From Desulfamplus sp. (lineage in GTDB: Bacteria; Desulfobacterota; Desulfobacteria; Desulfobacterales; Desulfobacteraceae), in NCBI GenBank assembly GCA_015232935.1, contig JADFYT010000044.1, forward strand, positions 2,361 to 12,053: 9,693 nucleotides of DNA. The letters run 5' to 3'. Shown in pieces: positions 1-7,097 of this stretch. Each line of letters opens with the position of its first letter. The first letter of the stretch is position 1. A program made the translations under genes and the position numbers. The notes beneath the pieces are model-generated. The model worked only from the letters and a program-made list of their open reading frames with translations. It had not been told where the DNA came from and did no database searches.

Positions 1-1
1 A

Positions 2-919
2 TTTAAAAATCTTACCTGCCAGCGTCTTAAAGCAGCCATCTCTTCTGATTCCAGTACCACTTCCAACTCCAGTACCACTGCCAATTCCAGCACATCTTCT
101 GTCACAGATCTTTCCTCACCTCTGTGGATCGAGATTTTTGTCTATGATATGGAACTTCCGGACAATGCTTTTTCCGTGTTCAGTCGTCAGCGTCGAGAAA
201 ATGCAGCTCCTGTTTCCATAGTTCAATATGGCTATCAGACTGAGAACGCACTTTTCTTTACTCATGGCCATTTTTATGTGGAGATGATAGCTTCTGCCCC
301 CTCAAAAGAGGCTGTTGAATGGATGATTGATCTTGTAAAAGCCTTTGTAGAGGATAACCCCGATCTTGCTCCTGAAAAGATGGATATGCCGGATCTCTTC
401 CCGACCTATGAAGACAAGCCTGACAAAAACAGTATCACGCTTATCACCTCGGATGTTTTTGGCTTTGAAAAATTAGATCAGGTATATACTGCCGGTTATA
501 TTGTCAACGGCAACCCGATAACAGCCTTTATCTCAAAACGGGATTCGTCTGAAGAAGCTGCAACACTTGCTGCGGAGTATGCAAAATTTCTTGTCACGTT
601 CGGCGGCAACCCTCTTGATTCCAGAAACATCCCTCTTGATTCCAGAAAAATCCCTCTTGATGCTGAAGAGAGTCTGATCAATGCAAAAATCGAAAATATT
701 CATAGTATTGAGATCATGGAGACAATTGAGATTGTCTTTTCTGTCGGGCCATATCTTGCAGGTGTAAGAGAGTCAGAAAATCTGGAGTCGGCACAAACTC
801 TGGCTTTTGAACTTATTGCACAACTCAGCAAAATTACCGCATCTGGCACGATACCAGAGCGGGTGGAAACACCAGACAGCAGCCCGAATAAGGAGCAGCA
901 ACCTGAGCAGGGTCAATAA
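2..919 (+). CDS. DUF6599 family protein, 5'-truncated by the window edge
   Basis: The reading frame is open from the first bases of the window, so the ATG at 149 is internal and the true start lies upstream. About 305 residues are visible. The segments around LWIEIFVYDM, NAFSVFSRQRR, FGFEKLDQVYTAGY and ITAFISKRDSSEEA match what I recall of the DUF6599 family, a protein of unknown function found mostly in Desulfobacterota. No membrane segment or cysteine cluster is visible, and any signal peptide would be outside the window. Two linkers carry short in-frame tandem repeats: Ser/Thr/Asn-rich near the start and an LDSR-type heptapeptide in the middle. The C-terminal tail is rich in P, E and Q. 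The stop overlaps the ATG of the DUF362 gene by one base (TAATG), which implies translational coupling and a shared job. Family call is fairly sure; function is unknown. Confidence 0.72.
   Translation, partial: FKNLTCQRLKAAISSDSSTTSNSSTTANSSTSSVTDLSSPLWIEIFVYDMELPDNAFSVFSRQRRENAAPVSIVQYGYQTENALFFTHGHFYVEMIASAPSKEAVEWMIDLVKAFVEDNPDLAPEKMDMPDLFPTYEDKPDKNSITLITSDVFGFEKLDQVYTAGYIVNGNPITAFISKRDSSEEAATLAAEYAKFLVTFGGNPLDSRNIPLDSRKIPLDAEESLINAKIENIHSIEIMETIEIVFSVGPYLAGVRESENLESAQTLAFELIAQLSKITASGTIPERVETPDSSPNKEQQPEQGQ
50..94 (+). repeat. 18-bp tandem repeat, in-frame (Ser/Thr/Asn linker)
   Basis: Copies lie at 50-67 and 68-85, with a partial third copy at 86-94. The first two differ at two bases. 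In the frame of the DUF6599 gene the units read SSTTSN and SSTTAN, then SSTS, giving a low-complexity, probably disordered linker. Confidence 0.85.
610..661 (+). repeat. 21-bp tandem repeat, in-frame (LDSR heptapeptide)
   Basis: Copies lie at 610-630 and 631-651 and differ at one base. A third partial copy (10 matching bases) starts at 652. The encoded units are LDSRNIP and LDSRKIP, followed by LDAEES. The repeat sits between the conserved DUF6599 core segments ending LVTFGG and beginning SLINAK, so it looks like a slippage-expanded surface linker. Confidence 0.88.
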
Positions 920-1950
920 TGAAAATGAAAAATGAGAATTTCAGCCGCAGGCAGTTTATCACCAGAACTATTCGCACAGGAATAGGGGTCGCTGTTGCCG
1001 GATCTGCCGGATATCTTTTCCATGACCCCAAAGGGCCAGATGACAGCTCTATAATCTCAGGCGAGACAAAATCAGGCTCTGAATCAGGATTTTCCGATCA
1101 TGGCTCTCTCTGGAGTCTGCCCGATTTTTCCATACCTGACCTGTCAGACAGACTTGCAGTTGTCAGAGGAGAAGACAGAAGCAAAAGCCTTGATGCGGCT
1201 GTCAAGGCACTTGGAGGGATAGATCTGTTCATTAAAAAAGGTGATGTTGTCCTGATAAAGGTAAATGCCGCATTTGCCGCATCACCTGTACTTTGTGCAA
1301 CTACCCATCCAGAACTTCTGGCTTCAATGATCAGGCTCTGTTATCAGGCCGGTGCTGCAAAGGTCAAGGTAACCGACAATCCGATCAATGATCCTGCAAG
1401 CTGTTTTCTTCTTACAGGAATAGAGCAGGCAGCCATACAGAACTGTGCGGATCTGATTTTGCCAAGAGATGAAAACTTCAGGCTTCTCACTCTTGAGAAT
1501 GCCCGTCTTATTAAAAGATGGCCTGTTCTTAAAACACCTTTTGACCAAGTCACCAGATTGATCAGCATGGCACCGGTAAAGGATCACCACAGAAGCGGTG
1601 CATCAATGATTCTCAAAAACGGTTACGGACTTCTTGGAGGAAGAAGAAATATCTTTCACCAGGATATTCATACAATTATCACCGAGCTTGCAAGAATGGT
1701 AAAATCAACGTTTGTGATATTAGACGGAACAAGCACCATGATGACAAACGGCCCGACCGGTGGCTCACTGTCGGATCTCAAACCCACTCATACCCTTATT
1801 GCAGGGACAGACCCGGTGGCTGTTGACAGCTTTGGTGCTACCCTTCTTGGCAAAACCTACAAGGATCTGCCGCATCTTGTTCAAGCTCAGGCAGCAGGAG
1901 TTGGCACTGTTGATTACACTTCCTTAAAACCTTCGATCTTGACAATATGA
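919..1950 (+). CDS. DUF362 domain protein with Tat signal
   Basis: The product has 343 residues. A twin-arginine motif SRRQFI (R10, R11) is followed by a hydrophobic stretch to about residue 33, so export of the folded protein by Tat is predicted. After a Ser/Gly-rich linker (about 43-65), the DUF362 domain (Pfam PF04015) runs from about 78 to the end. Its typical pieces are present: KKGDVVLIKVN (106-116), TTHPELL (128-134), TMMTNGPTGG (273-282) and AGTDPVAVDSFGA (295-307). The family's biochemical role is not settled; members often sit beside ferredoxin-like genes, as here. No conventional ferredoxin motif is present, only scattered cysteines. The ATG shares one base with the upstream TAA, with a weak AGGG-type ribosome site 7-8 nt upstream. 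A second in-frame ATG at 925 is possible. The downstream ATG at 1947 overlaps its stop by 4 nt. Confidence 0.85.
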   Translation: MKMKNENFSRRQFITRTIRTGIGVAVAGSAGYLFHDPKGPDDSSIISGETKSGSESGFSDHGSLWSLPDFSIPDLSDRLAVVRGEDRSKSLDAAVKALGGIDLFIKKGDVVLIKVNAAFAASPVLCATTHPELLASMIRLCYQAGAAKVKVTDNPINDPASCFLLTGIEQAAIQNCADLILPRDENFRLLTLENARLIKRWPVLKTPFDQVTRLISMAPVKDHHRSGASMILKNGYGLLGGRRNIFHQDIHTIITELARMVKSTFVILDGTSTMMTNGPTGGSLSDLKPTHTLIAGTDPVAVDSFGATLLGKTYKDLPHLVQAQAAGVGTVDYTSLKPSILTI

Positions 1951-2003
1951 CAAGCAAAAATAGAAGTGAAACAGACCTGAAAAGCCGCAAAAGCCAAAGT
2001 AAA

Positions 2004-2009
2004 GGAGAT
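2004..2009 (+). promoter_or_regulatory. Strong ribosome binding site that argues for a start at 2016
   Basis: GGAGAT within AAAGGAGATGG lies 6-8 nt before an in-frame ATG at 2016. The alternative ATG at 1947, which overlaps the preceding stop as ATGA, has no purine-rich Shine-Dalgarno sequence before it. I therefore prefer 2016, although coupled initiation at 1947 cannot be excluded; it would add 23 hydrophilic, Lys-rich residues. Confidence 0.6.
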
Positions 2010-2015
2010 GGCAAC

Positions 2016-4007
2016 ATGCACGGCACACAAAGAGGCCGCAGCCTGCAAAAAGAGAGCGGCAGCAATCTCTCGACCGCTGCTTCGACCCTGTTCTTAAGGA
2101 TTGTCAACGTCAGACGAATCTGCCAGATATTCTTTCTTGCTCTTTTCATATGGTTCTGCATAACCTCCACTGTCGGCATCAAGTGGTGGCAGCTTCGCGG
2201 ATGGCCTGTTAACTGGCTGCTGGAACTTGATCCCCTGGCAGGGCTTGCCACTTTGCTTTCCACAGGGACTTTCTACAAAGGGCTTTTGTGGGGAGTTGCG
2301 ACAATTATTCTGACGCTCATGTCCGGACGCGTCTTCTGCGGCTGGATATGCCCTTTCGGAACTTTGCACCATATAGCCGGATTTTTAGGCAAATATGGAA
2401 AATCAAAATCACAGCTTGTCAATACAAATCGATACCGGCCGGCTCAGGCTTTCAAGTACGCAGTTCTGATCTTTTTCATCGCCTCTCTTGTCGCATCTTC
2501 ACTTCTTGATACTACAGCCCCTATTCTTACCGGATTTCTCGATCCGATTCCATTTGTTTACAGATTTATCAATCTGACAATTCTTCCGTTTGCGGACAAT
2601 CTGTTTCTCCATCTTAGTGCAAACCCAAGATATTACGAAGGTGCATGGATTATCGGTACTTTTGGAGTCTTAACACTTCTTTTGAACCTGTGGATTCCGA
2701 GATTTTACTGCCGTTATATCTGTCCTCTCGGTGCACTGTTTGGTATGATTTCAAGTATCAGCTTCTGGCAGATAGGGAAAAAAAACTCTCCTTGCACAAA
2801 CTGCATGAAATGCAATTTTCACTGTGAAGGAGCTTGTGATCCCATGGGGTCTATCCGCCTGGCTGAGTGTGTCATGTGCATGAACTGCCTGGATCATTGT
2901 AATTTTCTCACTTACCAGGCAGCTCCGTCCAGAGGTGATGAATGTCTGCCATCCAGAGGAGCGACCCGGCCATCTCCATCCACAGCAGAAAACCGACCAT
3001 CTGGAAAAGAGGATAATCGCTCAACCTCCAGAGCCGGACAAAGAGCCATGCCTGAAATCTCTCGAAGAAGTTTTGTCGCGTCCATGATCTCGGGTGCAAC
3101 CGCAATACCCATGATGCACCTGAATGCAGCGACAGGCAGCAACTGGAACCCATATCTTGTACGTCCTCCGGGTGCTCTTCCTGAAAGCATGTTTCTTGAA
3201 AGATGCATAAAGTGCGGCCAGTGTATCCGAATCTGCCCGACCAACGTGATTCAGCCTGCCGATATATTAACCGCAGGATTTGAGGGGTTATGGACTCCTG
3301 CACTTAATTTCAGGATCGGATCAAGCGGATGCCAGCTTCACTGTGTTGCCTGCGGGAATCTATGCCCGACAGGTGCTATCCTGCCTCTTGATCTTGACCA
3401 GCGGATCGGACTGAACAAGCATGAATCAAAAGGCCCGGTAAGGATAGGAACAGCCTTTGTGGATCAGGGCAGATGCCTTCCATGGGCAATGAACAGACCC
3501 TGCATTGTATGCCAGGAAAACTGCCCTGTCAGCCCAAAGGCGATCATTATAGAACAGACATTTGCGGCAGTAAAACGAGCGATGGTAAAAAGTGTAGATA
3601 TCCAGTCAGAAAAAGAGATGGTGGTATATCTTGATATGACTGACCTGATGCCAGGGCAGTACGGAACTGGAGATTATTTTGCAGAAGAGATGGCAGGATC
3701 GACAAGAAAACTTATTATTGCCAATACTCACGACACTATTACATTATCAGACAATCATACACTGCCATCTGAAAACAATGAACAGGATAATGGCTTTAAC
3801 ACAGTCAATAATGGCAAAAAAGAGGATGGATTTAAAACAGGTGACAAAATAGTCATCCAGGTCAGATTGCAGCGTCCGCTCATAGACCCTGCCCGATGCA
3901 CAGGCTGCGGAGTGTGTGAACATGAGTGTCCGGTCAAGGGAAAACGGGCTATAAGGGTAACTGCCGAGAATGAATCCAGACACAGAAGCCACATGCTGAC
4001 CGGTTGA
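2016..4007 (+). CDS. NapH-NapG-type fusion: membrane quinol-oxidising iron-sulfur protein
   Basis: The product has 663 residues from the ATG at 2016 (686 from 1947). The N-terminal half is NapH-like: four membrane segments at about 35-55, 90-104, 146-164 and 211-227; the paired motifs CGWICP (C108, C112) and CRYICP (C232, C236); then two [4Fe-4S] sites (C260-263-266-270 and C285-288-291-295). A degenerate octapeptide linker (304-343) leads to an internal twin-arginine motif SRRSF (R350, R351) and a short hydrophobic stretch. The C-terminal half is NapG/MauM-like with four cluster motifs (C397-400-403-407; C439-443-446-450; C487-496-499-503; C628-631-634-638). In nitrate-reductase systems NapH and NapG are separate and pass electrons from quinol to periplasmic acceptors. 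By inference this fusion links the menaquinol pool, a cytoplasmic ferredoxin domain and a Tat-exported ferredoxin domain in one chain. No terminal oxidoreductase is adjacent, so the partner is unknown. Confidence 0.85.
   Translation: MHGTQRGRSLQKESGSNLSTAASTLFLRIVNVRRICQIFFLALFIWFCITSTVGIKWWQLRGWPVNWLLELDPLAGLATLLSTGTFYKGLLWGVATIILTLMSGRVFCGWICPFGTLHHIAGFLGKYGKSKSQLVNTNRYRPAQAFKYAVLIFFIASLVASSLLDTTAPILTGFLDPIPFVYRFINLTILPFADNLFLHLSANPRYYEGAWIIGTFGVLTLLLNLWIPRFYCRYICPLGALFGMISSISFWQIGKKNSPCTNCMKCNFHCEGACDPMGSIRLAECVMCMNCLDHCNFLTYQAAPSRGDECLPSRGATRPSPSTAENRPSGKEDNRSTSRAGQRAMPEISRRSFVASMISGATAIPMMHLNAATGSNWNPYLVRPPGALPESMFLERCIKCGQCIRICPTNVIQPADILTAGFEGLWTPALNFRIGSSGCQLHCVACGNLCPTGAILPLDLDQRIGLNKHESKGPVRIGTAFVDQGRCLPWAMNRPCIVCQENCPVSPKAIIIEQTFAAVKRAMVKSVDIQSEKEMVVYLDMTDLMPGQYGTGDYFAEEMAGSTRKLIIANTHDTITLSDNHTLPSENNEQDNGFNTVNNGKKEDGFKTGDKIVIQVRLQRPLIDPARCTGCGVCEHECPVKGKRAIRVTAENESRHRSHMLTG
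2925..3044 (+). repeat. Degenerate 24-bp tandem repeat encoding octapeptide linker
   Basis: Five consecutive 8-residue units can be laid out: PSRGDECL, PSRGATRP, SPSTAENR, PSGKEDNR, STSRAGQR. The first two share the DNA core CCRTCCAGAGG; the later ones are strongly diverged, so the five-unit reading is partly interpretive. It bridges the NapH-like and NapG-like halves. Confidence 0.55.
3774..3845 (+). repeat. Degenerate 36-bp duplication in the NapG-like half
   Basis: Two 12-residue units with the shared core (D/E)(D/N)GF(N/K)T lie between the third and fourth C-terminal cluster motifs of the fusion protein. The segment is hydrophilic and Asn/Lys/Asp-rich and looks like an inserted loop. DNA identity is only moderate, so common origin of the units is tentative. 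Confidence 0.4.
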
Positions 4008-4028
4008 AGACGCTGACCGGTTGAGACT
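3995..4028 (+). repeat. 17-bp tandem duplication spanning a stop codon
   Basis: The unit starting GCTGACCGGTTGA occurs at 3995-4011 and again at 4012-4028, with the first 14 bases matching. The first copy contains the TGA stop (4005-4007) of the NapH-NapG fusion gene. The second carries another TGA in a different frame, because 17 is not a multiple of three. Confidence 0.85.
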
Positions 4029-4116
4029 CTGACCTTCATGGCCATTGTGTGGCCAAACCTGAATTATGAAAATCAGAGTGCGTTTTTAGTGGTAAAAAAA
4101 GGGAGAATGAATCAAA

Positions 4117-4878
4117 ATGATATGTGATATTTGTGTTAAAATAGGCTTTAAACGCAATTTCAAGTATCTTAATTACATCATCGTAACCAATATTATCAGA
4201 AGAGGCTTTAATCCATGTGGATTTGGTGGTTTTAACCCGGATGCGTACATAGAAATCAAAAAAATTGTTGAGAATTCAAAAGTGGACTGGAATGTGTGTC
4301 ATAAATGTGTGGAAAGGCTAAAACCTTATCTTGATGAATCAGAGCAAAATTATCTGAACAAAAAGACAAAAACAGAAAAATTCAATAAACACGAAATAAA
4401 GAAATTATTCGCGTCTCCAATTATATTTTTAATCCTTATCTTTGTTTGTGGCGGAGCAACGGTTCTTTTTCTTCAAACTCGAGGATTCATATGGGCAAAA
4501 CTCAGTGTTGACTGGCCTGTTGCTCAAGGCAGAGTGATATCATCTTGGGTTGAAAGACATCATGACCTAGAACGAGGCACCTCCTTTGAAGCCAAAGTGG
4601 CGTATGAGTATATCGTTGAAGGTGTTCCATTCGAAGGTAATCGTATTTTTTTTGGAAAAGCAGGCTCTAGTCATCTGTCGACGGAGGAAGAAATTGTTTC
4701 GATCTATCCGGCAGGTAAATCCGTTCATGTTTATTACAAACCCGGAAATCCGGAAGTGTGCTTGTTGGAACCTGGAAAAACTGGTAAATCAAAGTTGTTA
4801 ATTGTTTTTGGTATGATTTTTTTATTTGCCGGACTCTTTTTGGTAGCGACCAGAAAGTTATGGATTGATAATGATTAG
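4117..4878 (+). CDS. DUF3592 membrane protein with N-terminal CxxC pairs
   Basis: The product has 253 residues. The ATG is preceded by GGGAGA at 4101-4106, 10 nt upstream. Two CxxC pairs (C3/C6 and C61/C64), with another cysteine at C34, suggest a zinc-ribbon-like or metal-binding N-terminal domain, cytoplasmic by inference. A membrane segment at about 100-118 is followed by a soluble domain: WPVAQGRVISS (133-143), YEYIVEGVPFEGNRI (163-177), IYPAGKSVHVYYKPGNPE (196-213), LLEPG (216-220). This is the pattern of DUF3592 (PF12158). A second membrane segment spans about 227-244. Function is unknown. The gene is distinctly AT-richer than its neighbours in its first half: two 60-base lines counted by hand (4141-4200, 4321-4380) are about 27-28% G+C, against about 42% at 5281-5340. 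It has its own ribosome site and a 109-nt leader, and looks like a late insertion into the redox gene run. Confidence 0.7.
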   Translation: MICDICVKIGFKRNFKYLNYIIVTNIIRRGFNPCGFGGFNPDAYIEIKKIVENSKVDWNVCHKCVERLKPYLDESEQNYLNKKTKTEKFNKHEIKKLFASPIIFLILIFVCGGATVLFLQTRGFIWAKLSVDWPVAQGRVISSWVERHHDLERGTSFEAKVAYEYIVEGVPFEGNRIFFGKAGSSHLSTEEEIVSIYPAGKSVHVYYKPGNPEVCLLEPGKTGKSKLLIVFGMIFLFAGLFLVATRKLWIDND

Positions 4879-4904
4879 AAATTCAGGCATCCTTATTATA
4901 AAAT

Positions 4905-4909
4905 GGAGA
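4905..4909 (+). promoter_or_regulatory. Ribosome binding site selecting the ATG at 4918
   Basis: GGAGA lies 8 nt before the ATG at 4918. An upstream in-frame ATG at 4903 overlaps this site and has no purine-rich sequence before it, so 4918 is the more likely start. Confidence 0.65.
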
Positions 4910-4917
4910 CATTAGTC

Positions 4918-6195
4918 ATGACAGAAAATACAAATACAGAAAATATAAATCCTTTACTGAACGAAAAAAACACTCAATCACGCAGAACATTTCTAAAAAC
5001 AGCAGGCATAGCAGGTGCAGCAGGTTTTGGTGCTCTGATCAATCCTGTTTTATCCAGGGGGGCAGCCACAACCGGAGAATCAGCCCAGACAGGCAAGGCT
5101 CTTGAGAAAATGCCCACCCGTAGATTTGGAAAAACAGGAGTTGATGTATCTATTCTTGGCCTTGGATGCATGTTTGATGTGGTTTCAAATCAGCTTATGC
5201 TTCGGCAGGCACTCAAATGGGGAGTCAACTACTGGGACACGGCAGACTGCTACAGCGGAGGAAACAGCGAAAAGGGCATGGGCAAGTTTTTCACAAAATA
5301 CCCTGAAACAAGAAAAGAGGTCTTTTTGGTGACCAAGTCGTGTGCAAGAAGCACTGAGGGGATGACCCGCCTTCTGAACCAGTCATTTGACAGGATGAAG
5401 ACCGATTATATAGACTTGTATTTCGCACACGGCATCAGGGATATCTCAGAGATAAATGACGACACCAGACGCTGGGTGGAAGATGCCAAAAAAGCCGGCA
5501 AGATAAAATTTTTCGGATTCAGTACCCACAGCAATATGGAAAAGTGCATGATGGCCGCATCAAAAATGGACTGGATAGACGGGATAATGATGACCTACAA
5601 CTACCGCATCATGCATACGCCTGCCATGAAAGAGGCAATTGCAGCGTGTACAGAAGCAGAAATCGGCCTTACAGCCATGAAAACTCAAGGAATGGGGCCA
5701 GCCTCAGGCAGTGAATCGGAAACCCAGCTTCAAATGGTTGACCGTTTTATAAAACGTGGCTACACAGATATGCAAGCAAGGCTCAAACTTGTATGGGAAA
5801 CACCGGAGATAGCAAGTATTGCCTCCCAGATGCCCAACATGACTATTCTTGCATCCAATACAGCAGCGGCTTTAAATACCACAAAACTCTCGCTCAAAGA
5901 TCAGGAACTCTCACGCATGTACGCTATGGAAACAGCATCATGTTACTGCCGGGGCTGCACCGATATATGTGAATCCGCTCTCTATAATGAAATTCCTGTC
6001 GGAGATGTGATGCGCTGCCTTATGTACTCCAGGCAGTATCAGGATCAGGAACTTGCAAAATCGGTATTTTACCAGATTCCGGAGCAGACCCGACAGGCTA
6101 TGGCTGATATGGATTATTCAAGGGCGGAAAAAAAGTGTCCGCATAAAATGCCAATTGCAAGCCTGATGAAGGCAGCGGTGGAGGAGCTGGTTTGA
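4918..6195 (+). CDS. Tat-exported aldo/keto reductase with C-terminal cysteine cluster
   Basis: The product has 425 residues from 4918. A twin-arginine motif SRRTFLK (R22, R23) and an Ala/Gly-rich hydrophobic segment (about 28-45) predict Tat export. The AKR barrel runs from about 65 to 330 and keeps the catalytic tetrad: D107 (YWDTAD), Y112, K140 (LVTKS) and H171 (FAHG). NAD(P)H-linked carbonyl reduction is the family's usual chemistry, but the tail carries C342, C344, C347, C351, C367 and C407 (CYCRGCTDIC, then KKCPHKMPI). This recalls the iron-sulfur tail seen in some AKR subfamilies, so an electron-transfer role in or near the periplasm is plausible. The substrate is unknown. Codons 2-11 form a 15-bp tandem repeat (TENTN, TENIN). 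The stop overlaps the TTG start of mqnA, and the gene follows the DUF3592 gene by 39 nt. Confidence 0.85.
   Translation: MTENTNTENINPLLNEKNTQSRRTFLKTAGIAGAAGFGALINPVLSRGAATTGESAQTGKALEKMPTRRFGKTGVDVSILGLGCMFDVVSNQLMLRQALKWGVNYWDTADCYSGGNSEKGMGKFFTKYPETRKEVFLVTKSCARSTEGMTRLLNQSFDRMKTDYIDLYFAHGIRDISEINDDTRRWVEDAKKAGKIKFFGFSTHSNMEKCMMAASKMDWIDGIMMTYNYRIMHTPAMKEAIAACTEAEIGLTAMKTQGMGPASGSESETQLQMVDRFIKRGYTDMQARLKLVWETPEIASIASQMPNMTILASNTAAALNTTKLSLKDQELSRMYAMETASCYCRGCTDICESALYNEIPVGDVMRCLMYSRQYQDQELAKSVFYQIPEQTRQAMADMDYSRAEKKCPHKMPIASLMKAAVEELV
4921..4950 (+). repeat. 15-bp tandem duplication directly after the start codon
   Basis: Copies at 4921-4935 and 4936-4950 differ at one base. They encode TENTN and TENIN at the very N-terminus of the aldo/keto reductase, ahead of the Tat motif, where extra residues should be tolerated. 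Confidence 0.85.
6180..6185 (+). promoter_or_regulatory. Ribosome binding site supporting the TTG start of mqnA
   Basis: A full GGAGGA lies 6 nt before the TTG at 6192. No in-frame ATG or GTG occurs between here and the conserved MqnA core, so the TTG start, overlapping the preceding TGA as TTGA, is well supported. Confidence 0.75.
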
Positions 6196-7097
6196 TCAGA
6201 CATGACCCAAAAGCGGCTCTTGAAGAAGATAAGAGTAATTCATCTCTTGAAGAATACAAGATTGACTCATCATCAGAAAAAAAACTCAATATTGGTAAAA
6301 TTGACTATATAAATGCCTCTCCTGTCTATTACGGGCTTGATCGCGGCCTTGTGCCTGACTGGATTGAGATGACAGAGGGGCCTCCCAATATCCTGAACGC
6401 AATGATACTAAACAGGCAGCTTGATATCAGCCCTGTCTCTTCTGTCTTTTACGCAATGTACCATAAAGAGCTTCTCATTCTTCCAGATCTCTCAATCTCC
6501 TGTCACGGCGAAGTTCTAAGCGTTATTTTGATGTCAGACTTTCCAATAGACGACCTGGATGGAAAAACTGTTGTATTAACTCGGGATTCTGCCACTTCAT
6601 CCGCCCTTGTGAGGCTTGTCTCGGCCGGAAAAAAAATTTATCCAGAATTTATCACAAAAAAATTAAGAAAGCTGGAGGATGTGCCTGATGAAGCCAATGC
6701 TGTAATGGTTATCGGAGACGCAGCCATGACTCAGCCCTGGGAAAAGCGTTTCAGATTCAGAATTGACCTTGGAAGATTATGGCATGAGATTACCGGAATG
6801 CCGTTTGTGTTTGCCCTGTGGGTTGCAAGAAAGGATTGTGCCCAGGAACGATATGCTCAGGTAAAAAAGGCACTTGATCTGTTCTACCGTTCGAGATGGG
6901 AAGGATATTCCAATATTGATGAAGTGATCGCATCCGGAGCTGAAAGGCTTGGTCTTGACAGCTCCTATGTGCGTAGATATTTTGAACTTCTGCATTGCAA
7001 TCTTGATCACTTCAAAATAAAGGCTCTTGACAGTTTCTTTCTGTCTCTTTATGAAAACGGCCTGCTGCCTGAGAAAGTTGATCTATCGTTCTTTTGA
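6192..7097 (+). CDS. mqnA: Chorismate dehydratase MqnA (futalosine menaquinone pathway)
   Basis: The product has 301 residues and starts with TTG. MqnA removes water from chorismate to give 3-[(1-carboxyvinyl)oxy]benzoate, the first step of the futalosine route to menaquinone, in the cytoplasm. The core begins at about residue 32 with IGKIDYINASPVYYGL, including the YINxxP motif (N41). It continues with LDISPVSSVFYA and the segment around TRDSATSSALVRLV, typical of PF02621. The MqnD alternative is less likely because its N-terminus differs. The N-terminal extension of about 30 residues is hydrophilic and contains a 27-bp tandem duplication (LEEDKSNSS, LEEYKIDSS), which explains the slightly greater length than the usual 270-285. 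Start overlap with the aldo/keto reductase stop implies coupled translation. Menaquinol is the expected electron donor of the NapH-like protein upstream, so the linkage is functionally sensible. Confidence 0.85.
   Translation: MIRHDPKAALEEDKSNSSLEEYKIDSSSEKKLNIGKIDYINASPVYYGLDRGLVPDWIEMTEGPPNILNAMILNRQLDISPVSSVFYAMYHKELLILPDLSISCHGEVLSVILMSDFPIDDLDGKTVVLTRDSATSSALVRLVSAGKKIYPEFITKKLRKLEDVPDEANAVMVIGDAAMTQPWEKRFRFRIDLGRLWHEITGMPFVFALWVARKDCAQERYAQVKKALDLFYRSRWEGYSNIDEVIASGAERLGLDSSYVRRYFELLHCNLDHFKIKALDSFFLSLYENGLLPEKVDLSFF
6217..6270 (+). repeat. 27-bp tandem duplication in the MqnA N-terminal extension
   Basis: Copies at 6217-6243 and 6244-6270 match at 22 of 27 positions by eye, with the first 11 bases identical. 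They encode LEEDKSNSS and LEEYKIDSS just before the conserved MqnA core. Confidence 0.75.

Noticed and set aside
496..681. Minus-strand reading frame with SRGxFLE repeats
   Set aside because: It is only the antisense of the 21-bp repeat within the DUF6599 gene, with no ribosome site or family resemblance.
919..4007. Periplasmic nitrate reductase (nap) operon
   Set aside because: Only NapH- and NapG-like modules are present, fused. There is no napA, napD, napC or c-type haem motif in the window.
4039..4055. TGGCCA, 5-nt loop, TGGCCA as a terminator after the NapH-NapG gene
   Set aside because: TGGCCA is itself palindromic, so the pairing is trivial. The stem is only 6 bp and no T-run follows.
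4045..4070. Sigma-70 promoter (TTGTGT / TATGAA) before the DUF3592 gene
   Set aside because: The spacing of 14 nt is too short and both boxes are weak.
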